This document shows positions 15,914 to 23,700 of a stretch of DNA of 64,000 bases, one piece after another. The notes below the pieces were generated by a model. The model worked only from the letters and a program-made list of their open reading frames with translations. It made no database searches and had not been told where the DNA came from. The translations under genes and the position numbers were made by a program. Source of the stretch: Paenibacillus_AR mesotrionivorans (GTDB lineage Bacteria; Bacillota; Bacilli; Paenibacillales; NBRC-103111); assembly GCF_046098205.1 (NCBI RefSeq), contig NZ_JBJURJ010000001.1, positions 310,001 to 374,000 on the forward strand. The letters are read 5' to 3'. Within the stretch, counting starts at the first letter, position 1. Every line of letters starts with the position of its first letter.

Positions 15914-16135
15914 CTAAGGTTTTTTTCTCTCCTCCACGTTTCTTTCCTCCAAAACCGGAAAGGGAGTTCCTTCCAGCCTTTCCACCCGGAGAAGGGCATG
16001 ACGAACTGCCGGTATCTGCAGAAGCAGCTGCGACACCAGCAGCAGAGCCGCCAGCACAAGGGCGATAGCAAGCAGTTTTTTTTCCACAGCTGCAGAGAAG
16101 GTCTTAAACATTTCCTCATAGGTCGGTTTTTTCAT
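15914..16135 (-). CDS. Small membrane protein at the YpfB position (DUF5359-like)
   Basis: A 73-residue protein starting MKKPTYEEMFKTFS. It has one strong membrane segment at about residues 21-40 (LLAIALVLAALLLVSQLLLQ) and a charged C-terminal tail. The start was chosen for GGAGG 10 bases upstream. In B. subtilis ypfB sits in exactly this place between ypfA and cmk. Its function is unknown. The family name is inferred from position, size and topology. Confidence 0.7.
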   Translation of the reverse strand: MKKPTYEEMFKTFSAAVEKKLLAIALVLAALLLVSQLLLQIPAVRHALLRVERLEGTPFPVLEERNVEERKKP

Positions 16136-16153
16136 ATCTGCCGCACCTCCGCC

Positions 16154-16181
16154 TAGAACGTGTTTGCAAACCCGCTCTAGC
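16154..16181. repeat. Dyad element with TTTGCAAA loop, after ypfA
   Basis: CTAGAACGTG and CCCGCTCTAG are near-complementary arms around a TTTGCAAA loop, immediately before the DUF5359-like gene. The element at 16918-16945 on the other side of ypfA has the same plan. Confidence 0.5.
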
Positions 16182-16222
16182 ATGTACGACATGCATTATT
16201 GCCAACCCCCGCAACTATTATC

Positions 16223-16876
16223 CTAATTCTTCCGGATTTCCAGCTGGCGCTCGAAGCAGAACCGGATAATCTTCTGGCGGTCCTTATCGGAGATCTCCGA
16301 AAATTGCATCATCACCTGCTGCCGGCCCGATTCCAGCGCTTTGGTGCGGACAACCTCTCCTTTAAAGGGAATATGCTCCGGCTTCGCATTCCGTGAAATC
16401 AGGAGCAGCCAGCAGGATAGCGCATCCCCTATCTTGACGGGAATATTGCCCTCGCAGATAAAGGAGGCCCCGCCTCCGCCCACATCATCGGTGACACCCG
16501 TGAACCGAACCTGCTCCCCGAGGCTCGCCGCAATATCAAGCTCTGCAGGCACACGGAGAAAGCTCCGCCGCTGGACCTTGGTAATGGATTCCTCTGCAGG
16601 CTTCCTGATTAATACCGTACGGAACTCGTTATCCCGGATGCCCAGCACCGTGCTCATAAAAAAATTCTTCATGCCGCCTTCCGTCAGGAAATAAACCGAC
16701 AGCTCATCCCCCTGGAACAGCCGCTTCAGCCGTCCGGTGCGTTCATTCATCGGCACTTCAATTTCCATATAATCCGCAGTTATGTCGGAAATTCTTGATT
16801 TGTACTCCTGCATGGATTCATCCTCGTCGATAGAGTTGATCTGGATGTGCAGGACCTGGTTGATTTTGGGGAGCAT
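16223..16876 (-). CDS. ypfA: PilZ-domain c-di-GMP-binding protein (YpfA/MotI type)
   Basis: A 217-residue cytoplasmic protein with an N-terminal YcgR-like domain (about 1-95) and a C-terminal PilZ domain (about 100-215). The c-di-GMP-binding residues are present: the Arg pair in QRRSFLRVP (102-110) and the D-x-V-G-G-G-G stretch at about 130-136, close to the D/N-x-S-x-x-G consensus with Val in place of Ser. B. subtilis YpfA (MotI/DgrA) slows flagellar rotation when c-di-GMP is high. The same role is inferred here from family and from its position beside ypeB. Confidence 0.88.
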   Translation of the reverse strand: MLPKINQVLHIQINSIDEDESMQEYKSRISDITADYMEIEVPMNERTGRLKRLFQGDELSVYFLTEGGMKNFFMSTVLGIRDNEFRTVLIRKPAEESITKVQRRSFLRVPAELDIAASLGEQVRFTGVTDDVGGGGASFICEGNIPVKIGDALSCWLLLISRNAKPEHIPFKGEVVRTKALESGRQQVMMQFSEISDKDRQKIIRFCFERQLEIRKN

Positions 16877-16917
16877 GAAGGGTTTGCCTCCTCGTCTATT
16901 CCTTGCCCGGTAGTCTA

Positions 16918-16945
16918 CTAGGGAGTGTTTGCAATCACTCCCTAG
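16918..16945. repeat. Perfect 10-bp dyad upstream of ypfA
   Basis: CTAGGGAGTG and CACTCCCTAG are perfect inverted arms around loop TTTGCAAT, about 42 bases before the ypfA start. It could be an operator, an RNA hairpin or a terminator of ypeB, although no T run follows. A similar dyad lies at 16154-16181. Confidence 0.55.
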
Positions 16946-17017
16946 GAATTATAACATTATTGCCGGACAAGACCAGTCCTATTTTTGTACGGGCTCCATC
17001 GTATGCAGAACAGCAAA

Positions 17018-17050
17018 AAACCTCCCCGCCGCAGAACGGCAGGGAAGCTG
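17018..17050 (-). terminator. Terminator after ypeB
   Basis: On the minus strand CTTCCCTGCCG and CGGCGGGGAG can pair as a GC-rich stem, followed by GTTTTTTGC. It lies about 40 bases past the ypeB stop. Confidence 0.65.
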
Positions 17051-17091
17051 CTGACCACTACTTAATGCTTAAGCCTTACCGGCGACCGGAC

Positions 17092-18444
17092 TTAAGCCCC
17101 TTCCTGCACTTCCTTAAACGCCTCCACCTTCTCCTCCAGTCCGGTTTCGGCGCTAATGTAGATCTTGTAGCTGGAGTCGTTCATTTTGCCGATAAACTCA
17201 TAACACAGCACTTCATCGTCCAGGTCGTTCTTGATCCAGGCCTGGTTGACGGATTCCACCTTCAGGGAAGGATTCACGTCCTTCCGGGCCTCCTCCACGG
17301 AGATGGCCGGTTTGGGGAAGCTTCTGCTCTTGTGCTCGTAGATATAATCCCCCGCCTGGAGCCCTGTTACCTCCGCATTGTCCAGCGCCACCTTGACTAC
17401 GACTTTTTCGGGGTAGACTACAATCTCCCCTTCCTTCCTGGCAAAGGTAAAGGAAGCCGTGTTGGAATATTCGTCGTAATTCACAGGAAGCATGGAGTCA
17501 TAACCATGAGCGGACAAAAATTCGGCAGCGGCGTCCTGTGCACCCTTCAGGTCCACATTGCGCTCACCTACATTACGGGAGGACATGTAATAAATAATGT
17601 GCCCGCCTTTTTTGGAGACATCCAGCTGCATATCCTCCCCGGAGTAGGGGTTTTTGCCCTTTACGCTGAAGCTGCTGAATTCCGTTCCCGCTCCGTTCTC
17701 CGCAACCTCCAGTTCACTGGTCCCGTCCGGGAGCTGGAGGAACTGCGCCGCCTTCTGCTTGGCTTCCTCCGCATTGATTTCCATCCCCGGCAGCGAATTG
17801 TAGCTGCGCTTCTGGAAGGTGGACGCCATGGAAGGGCCCCAGTCCAGCTCCTCGTATTCGGACACCTTTTTGTCCACGGTCATGAAGCCGTCCACGATGG
17901 TATTGTCCATCTGCTTCTCCTGGGTGGCCAGGGCGGTCTCCACATCCATCCACCGGAGATTTTCCGAGAGCACCTTGCCCTGCACCTGCTGGAGCTCACC
18001 ATTGATCTCGTTAGCATGGTCATAGAGGGTTTGCAGCGTCTTTTGCTCTTCCGGGGTCATGGGTTTTTTGGTCAAATCCCGGACAGCGGTCCGGTAGGTG
18101 AAATTGGCGATATTCGAAAGAAATTCCTCGGTTTTGTTAAAGGGCAGCAAGGTCAGCGGCAGCTGGTTAATTTCATTCTGCGCTTGGCTGGTAATGCGCC
18201 ATACATTGGTCAGGCTTCTGCGGTAATAGTCGTTGGAGGTGGAATTGGCGGCCATGGTTTTGCCCAGCTCCGTCTGCAGCTGCTCTACATGGTAGGACAA
18301 GTCATGGAATGCGCGTTGGTACTGGTTCTCCGCCTTAATCAGCATGGTGTTCTTCTCCTGATTCTCCTGGTAGCCCCAGATGGCCGTCCCGATAAAGGCC
18401 AGGGTCATAATCGGGAACAAGATCATGCTCAATCGTCTGTACAT
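17092..18444 (-). CDS. ypeB: Germination protein YpeB
   Basis: A spore inner-membrane-associated protein that stabilises the cortex-lytic enzyme SleB. The 450 residues from the ATG at 18444 equal the B. subtilis length. There is an N-terminal membrane segment (about 5-23, RLSMILFPIMTLAFIGTAIWGY), a helical domain to about 200, then PepSY-like repeats. The ribosome site is weak. The usual partner gene sleB is not upstream, where a small zinc-ribbon gene and prsW are found instead. Expression in the forespore is known for the family but no promoter was identified here. Confidence 0.93.
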   Translation of the reverse strand: MYRRLSMILFPIMTLAFIGTAIWGYQENQEKNTMLIKAENQYQRAFHDLSYHVEQLQTELGKTMAANSTSNDYYRRSLTNVWRITSQAQNEINQLPLTLLPFNKTEEFLSNIANFTYRTAVRDLTKKPMTPEEQKTLQTLYDHANEINGELQQVQGKVLSENLRWMDVETALATQEKQMDNTIVDGFMTVDKKVSEYEELDWGPSMASTFQKRSYNSLPGMEINAEEAKQKAAQFLQLPDGTSELEVAENGAGTEFSSFSVKGKNPYSGEDMQLDVSKKGGHIIYYMSSRNVGERNVDLKGAQDAAAEFLSAHGYDSMLPVNYDEYSNTASFTFARKEGEIVVYPEKVVVKVALDNAEVTGLQAGDYIYEHKSRSFPKPAISVEEARKDVNPSLKVESVNQAWIKNDLDDEVLCYEFIGKMNDSSYKIYISAETGLEEKVEAFKEVQEGA

Positions 18445-18542
18445 GATGGCATCAGCTTCCCCTTTCGAAAAAATGGTTCGGTTGGTTGTAGGTTGCGTTC
18501 CGGGCAGCCAGATTATGCACACCGTTCCATGGACAACAAAAC

Positions 18543-18592
18543 AAAAAAGAGACGTTCCTGTAAACGCGTCTGCCGCGTAGGACGTCTCTTTT
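18543..18592 (-). terminator. Terminator after the zinc-ribbon gene
   Basis: On the minus strand AAAGAGACGT and ACGTCTCTTT form a perfect 10-bp outer stem, followed by a T run. It separates the small gene from ypeB. Confidence 0.85.
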
Positions 18593-18593
18593 C

Positions 18594-18752
18594 TCAGTAA
18601 TCCTCAACCTCAATGTCAAAATCGTTCTCGTTGCTGCACAAGCATTGCCGGAAGCCCGTTTCCAGCTTGCCTTTTTCCCATTTGCCCTTCAGCACGAACT
18701 TCTCGCCGCACTGCTTGCAGTAGATTTTCACTTTGGTCCGGCCCCGATCCAT
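18594..18752 (-). CDS. Small zinc-ribbon protein, 52 residues
   Basis: A short protein starting MDRGRTKVKIYCKQCGEKF, with Cys at 12 and 15 (C-x2-C) and 37 and 39 (C-x-C), enough for one structural zinc, and an acidic C-terminus (NDFDIEVEDY). The ATG has AGGAGG 7 bases upstream. The terminator overlaps or directly follows the stop, which supports a real single-gene unit. I do not recognise a characterised family. The fold suggests nucleic acid or protein binding. It occupies the place that sleB has in B. subtilis. Confidence 0.75.
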   Translation of the reverse strand: MDRGRTKVKIYCKQCGEKFVLKGKWEKGKLETGFRQCLCSNENDFDIEVEDY

Positions 18753-18811
18753 AGCGCCTCCTGTACTACTTGCGATATAGTCCCATAACTCTATATCCAG
18801 TATGGACAGGT

Positions 18812-19510
18812 TCAGGAAATTTTAATCTCCTCTTCCCGGATCACAGCCCGCAGGGGAGACCGGTCATTGGCCCGGTTAATCCGCATCATGCTTTTCCTCC
18901 ACAGGAACAGCATCAAGGGGATCATCAGCCACATCCAATAGGGCTTGGCATCCAGGATAATGTAATCGAACACACCGTGGTACACCACCGGCAAGCAGAG
19001 GGAATAAGCAAGCTCCGAACGTTCGGATGTTCCGCCGCGGAACTTGGCTTTGCCCATATGATAGCCCATCATCACCCCGAACAGCGCATGGCCCGAAACC
19101 GGCAGCAACGCCCTCATAACCAAGGAGGAAACCGAGGGGCCGAACAAAAGCGCGTACATGACATTCTCCATGGTGGCAAAGCCCAGAGAAACCGCTGTTG
19201 CATATACAATGCCGTCGTACGGCTCATCGAAAGCCTGATGCTTATAAATGAGGAAGTACAGGATGAACCACTTCAGGAATTCCTCCAGGAAGGAGGAATA
19301 GACGAATGAGTACAAAAACGGGTTCTCACCGAAACCCAGGACAAAGGCCCGCTGCAGCACCATGGTGGGAAATACCAGCAGTACCCCCATAATGAACATG
19401 CGGATGACCGTATGCACCGGCTCCGACTCATAGCGGTCCTTCAGATAAAAGTAGGCGAGCAAGGAAAGCCCCGGCGCAATGGCCGCCGCCAAAATAGACA
19501 ACAGGAACAA
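18812..19510 (-). CDS. prsW: Intramembrane protease PrsW
   Basis: A polytopic membrane protease. In B. subtilis it cuts anti-sigma factor RsiW to release sigma-W. The 232-residue protein has about seven or eight membrane helices and the family residues E76, E77 and K80 in FLEEFLKW, ATMENVMY further on, SGHALFGVMMGYHMG and HGVFDY. It starts at a TTG with a GGGGG site 8 bases upstream. It is at the expected place near ypeB, although sleB is missing. Its substrate here is unknown, as no sigW-rsiW pair is in the window. Confidence 0.92.
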   Translation of the reverse strand: MFLLSILAAAIAPGLSLLAYFYLKDRYESEPVHTVIRMFIMGVLLVFPTMVLQRAFVLGFGENPFLYSFVYSSFLEEFLKWFILYFLIYKHQAFDEPYDGIVYATAVSLGFATMENVMYALLFGPSVSSLVMRALLPVSGHALFGVMMGYHMGKAKFRGGTSERSELAYSLCLPVVYHGVFDYIILDAKPYWMWLMIPLMLFLWRKSMMRINRANDRSPLRAVIREEEIKIS

Positions 19511-19526
19511 GCAAACGTCCCCCCTT

Positions 19527-19623
19527 CAAAGCAACCAGGTCCAGGCCTTAGGCCGGATTGGTTGCGGTAGCCTCGAAATCGGCACAGCCGATTTGAGGGT
19601 TCTTCCCCACAAAGCAACCAGGT
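19527..19623. repeat. Two-hairpin intergenic repeat, copy A
   Basis: A 14-base direct repeat CAAAGCAACCAGGT (19527-19540 and 19610-19623) brackets two hairpins. The first is GCAACCA/TGGTTGC (19531-19565). The second is CCTCGAAATCGGC with GCCGATTTGAGGG (19571-19599). A related element lies on the other strand at 38876-38949. It is located between mecA and prsW. Confidence 0.65.
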
Positions 19624-19704
19624 TCAACCCTTGGCCAAAAACAACACGACTTTATTCTATCACAACTCAGCCCCTGCCGGGTCTGCTAATTGACGAATAG
19701 GAAC

Positions 19705-19745
19705 AAAAAAATGCACCCTCACCCACCGCTGTGTTGAGGATGCAC
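19705..19745 (-). terminator. Terminator after mecA
   Basis: On the minus strand TGCATCCTCA and TGAGGGTGCA (one wobble) form a 10-bp stem followed by seven T, about 36 bases past the mecA stop. Confidence 0.87.
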
Positions 19746-19780
19746 AAGGCCGGGCAACGTTTCAGCGCGCCTTCTATGCA

Positions 19781-20383
19781 TTATTGGAAATGGCTGCACA
19801 ACACTTGAACCGCGTTCTCGGCAATAACGGTTTTGCCGTATTCCTCCAGCACTGCCTGTGTAACCGAGGTTGCTTCCCCGTATTCGGACATAACCGCAAT
19901 TAAGGCCTGGTAACGGCTGTCCTTCTCATCCCAATCGGAAGGCTCAACCTGTAGAATGTACCGGTTCTTATAAGAGAACAGCTTGCCGCCTTCAGGCAGC
20001 ATAGGAAGGACAACCTTCGCCATCCGGAGCAAATCCTCAAAATCGGAGAAGGCGTAGGATATCAGCTCGCTCTCCTCCAGCGTTACTTCCATCTCATATA
20101 TATCTTCCTCTTCATCCGCGGAATCAGAAGAGGTACTATTCATCTTGCCTCTGGTCACGATGACCACCATGCCTTGGGCGGGCAGCGCGAACACTTCAAC
20201 CGCCAGCGGACCGGATGCATCGAAGCCTAATTCGGAATAGGCCTGCTCCATCATCTCGCTGAACAGCTCGTGGACTTTGGGAATCTCCCGCCACATGTCC
20301 TCCTTTTGGATCCCGCGCTCCGTCAAGTCGTCGAAAGTGAGGAAAATCCTTATCTTATCGGTACTCAAACGTTCAATTTTCAT
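19781..20383 (-). CDS. mecA: Adaptor protein MecA
   Basis: An adaptor that brings substrates such as ComK to the ClpCP protease. The 200-residue protein starts MKIERLSTDKIRIFLTFDDL, the typical N-terminal recognition domain. A Ser-, Asp- and Glu-rich linker spans about residues 85-97. The C-terminal ClpC-binding domain ends with LEEYGKTVIAENAV. AGGAGGG stands 8 bases before the ATG. A longer frame from 20506 has no family support. It is transcribed alone. Confidence 0.93.
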   Translation of the reverse strand: MKIERLSTDKIRIFLTFDDLTERGIQKEDMWREIPKVHELFSEMMEQAYSELGFDASGPLAVEVFALPAQGMVVIVTRGKMNSTSSDSADEEEDIYEMEVTLEESELISYAFSDFEDLLRMAKVVLPMLPEGGKLFSYKNRYILQVEPSDWDEKDSRYQALIAVMSEYGEATSVTQAVLEEYGKTVIAENAVQVLCSHFQ

Positions 20384-20690
20384 TACAGGACCCTCCTTTT
20401 TGGCCAGCTCGGAACCAAAAGCATACCATAGTAATAGTTTATGAAGGAAATGCACAAAAAGTGTACAAAAATTACCTCGCTTGTCCCCGCTGCTGCTTAG
20501 AGACAAGCTGCCGGCCGCCTTCGACAGAATCGCTTAAGTTCCGACGAGCCAGCTGCTATTATTATAGCATGTTACCACTATTGAATGCGAATTGCACCGG
20601 AAAATTTGTGTATAACCAAGTACAGTTTTTACGGGAAATAGAGGGAAAGGTTTCATGCTCCGGCAGCTCCGCCGGTTTCCCAATTCATGC
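20384..20690. other. Intergenic region upstream of mecA, no gene seen
   Basis: About 300 bases without a believable coding frame. It holds an extended -10 promoter at 20561-20569 and otherwise no recognised element. Confidence 0.55.
20561..20569 (-). promoter_or_regulatory. Candidate extended -10 promoter of mecA
   Basis: On the minus strand TGCTATAAT gives a perfect -10 with the TGn extension. No good -35 is needed for this class. It is 178 bases before the mecA start. Confidence 0.5.
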
Positions 20691-20694
20691 CAAA

Positions 20695-20732
20695 AAGCCG
20701 GAGGCAATGAAAGCGCCCTCCGGCCTTTTTCA
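20695..20732 (-). terminator. Terminator after the giant secreted protein gene
   Basis: Arms GCCGGAGG and CCTCCGGC enclose a 10-base loop with A/T runs on both sides, so it may act in both directions. It lies about 16 bases past the stop of the 20748 gene. Confidence 0.85.
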
Positions 20733-20747
20733 GTTTAACCAATCGTG

Positions 20748-23700
20748 TTAAGGCTGAATGTAATAAACGTAAACCTCATGAATGGACCAATACCGGGCGA
20801 CCGCACCGGTCTGCACAATCCGGATAAACCGGGCAGTCTGGTCAGGGAAGGTGACGGTGGTTACCGCACTCCCGGTGCCGGAAGCTACCGGCTGCCCCCA
20901 CTCCACTCCGTCCTGCGAAACATATACACTGTAGCCGCGGGGGAAATCACTGGAGCTGCCGGATGCATCCAGCACCAGTTTGTTAACGGTTTGAGAAGCT
21001 TGCATGTCAATTTGGAAATATTGGCCGTACACCTGATTGGATACCGTATCCCAACGGGTTGAGGCATTGCCGTCCAGTGCTCTTCCAGCGCTCCAGGAAT
21101 TATGGGAGGCGGTTGCCGTCCAGCCGGTGCGGTCCAAATAAGGCTCCTTCGTGGTAAACGAGACGGGGCCGCTCAAGGGTGAGACATTCCCTGCCGTATC
21201 CACCGCCACCACATGGAAGGTATACTGAGTTGCCGGAACCAGCCCTTCCAGGGTATGGGTGGTGCCTGTCACCAGCTGAGCACCATAAGGCTCCGTGCCA
21301 TTGAAAATCCGGTAACCGGCCACCTCTCCATTATCAACCGATGGCTGCCAGGCCAGGCGTGCCGTTGTCTCTGTGATAGCAGAGGCGGTGAGCCCAGTCG
21401 GGATGGAAGGCGCTTCATTGTCGGTGCGGTACAAATGGATTTCATCAATGGTCCAAGGAGTGGAAGAGGCTCCGGTCTGGACGATTTTCATATAAGCAGC
21501 CGCTGCATACGGGAAGGAAATCACCGTAACGGGTGCTCCCTCGCCCCCGGCTATGGGATTGCCCCAATTTACTCCGTCCCCCGAAACATAAAGCTGATAG
21601 CTTACGGGATACTCCCCGGAATGAGTACCTGAATCCAGTACCACTTGGTTAAAGCTTTGCTCTGCGCCTAAATGAAGCTCGAAATAATTTCCGTAGGTCT
21701 GGCCCGTAACGGTGCTCCACAGGGTGCTGCTGTTCCCGTCCAACGCCAAAGCGGCTTGGCTGGAATTAGGCGATGCCACAGCAGTCCACCCCGTTCGGTT
21801 CAAAGGAGCATCCATGGTTTTGGCAGTGGCGGCCGGACTGTCCGCTGACACATTCCCGGCAAGGTCCTTCGCCTTGACGGTAAAGGTGTAAACCGTCGCA
21901 GGCGTAAGACCGATGGCGGTATAGGACGTCCCGGTGACAATCACCGAATTAAGCTTGCTGCCATTGGCGTACACGTCATAACCGCTTACGGCCAGATTGT
22001 CTTGAGACGGCTGCCACACCAGATCCGCCGAGTTGGAGGTGATCTTGACGATCTCCACCTGCCCGGGCGCTGCCGGAGCCTCTGTGTCCTGGTTAAACAG
22101 GGCCAGATCATGGATGGACCAATAGCGGGAAATACCACCGGTCAGCGTAACCCTTACATATCTGGCCTGCTGTTCCGCGAAGGTGACTGTTGTCACAGCC
22201 GCCCCGCTTCCGGTAGCCACAGGGGCACTCCAGGTGTTGCCGTCTGCGGAGACGGTCACAGCATATGCGCGGGGGAAGTCGCCAGAGCTGCCCGAAGCGT
22301 CCAGCACCAGCTTATTAAAGACCGCTGTTCGGCCCAGATCCACCTGGTAATACTGCCCTGCCGCCTGGTTGGCGCCGGTATCCCAGCGGGTAGAAGCGCT
22401 GGCATCTACACCGCGGACTGCACCTGCCGAATTGTGGGAGGCAGTGGCGGTCCATCCCTCACGGGACAATGCGCCCGGAAGTGTGGATGCCGTCAGGCCG
22501 GAGCTGGCAGCCGACAAGCTGCCTGCCGTATCCTTTGCCCGGACGGTGAACACATAGCTTACACCCGGATTTAACCCGGTAACGGTATAGGCGGTTCCCG
22601 TCACCTCCAACGGATTCACCCTTGCGCCATCTGCATAGATCTCGTAACCGGCAATGCCGCCAGCAGACGGCGAGGCAGTCCAGACCAGATCGATTTCCGT
22701 TTCACGTTGGCCAACCGCGGCAAGATTGGTGGGCGCCTTAAGCAACGCCCCCTCTCCTGCCCCTCCCGAGGTATACATCCGCGCCTCTTCACTGGGGGCG
22801 GATGCGCCGGTTGTTCCGGTGGCACGGATCCGGTAGGTATAGAGAGAATCCGGTAGCAGCCCGCTATCCGTAAAGATGGTTTGCCCTTGGCTTGTGATGC
22901 CCGCCGTTTCCCAGACAGGATTGCCGTTGTAACGCCGTTCAACCGTATAGCCCGAGGCTTCGCCGCTCCAGGACAATCCGATGGATGAGGCTGTACGCAG
23001 AGTGGCCTGCAGCAGCTTTGGCGCTTGAGGCTTAGGTTCAGGGAGCATGGTCAACGCATCCACCGCTGCAGTAATCCCTGCCGCATCGTTGGCAACGATG
23101 TTTAAAACGTCATACTCGCCTACAAAAGGCGAGTTGGTATAAGAGATCTCCGCTTTTCCTGCCGACAAACCGGTTCCTTGCTCCGGCAGCAGGAACCCTC
23201 TGGCTTGGTCCAGAATCAGCACATTGGTGGAGCTGGAGCCCATCAGGACCAGATCGGACTCCTCCGTTTTCCATTGGGGGTAAGCCAAATAGGTTTTGTA
23301 TTCCTGCAGACTCCTTACCACACCCCCAGGCTCCGCAAGCCCAAGGGCAGCACTGCGGCCCTTCGCCGTATAATATTGGACCAGGCGGCTGGCTTGTGCC
23401 ACAATGGCCGGGTCGGCGTTCTGGCCGGCCGTCAGCGCAATGGTGAGAGGTTTATCCGTACGGGCGGCAAACGCATGCACCTGTTCATCGCGGTCCATTG
23501 TCACATTCCCTGCCGCTGCGGCAGGCTGGGGAGCCACGGTAAGCGGGACATTAACCGCCAACCCGCTCAGCAGCTCTTTGACCGTCACCGTATAACTGCC
23601 TGCATCAGTTGCCTTCACAGGTAACCGGGCGTTCAATCCGGTAGCCGAATATACGGTGGCAGGATTGCTTCCGTCTGCGGCTGTGATTGTCCATTCCAGC

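Noticed and set aside
16903..18600. A 565-codon plus-strand frame opposite ypeB
   Set aside because: Antisense shadow of ypeB, with no ribosome site and no recognisable domain.
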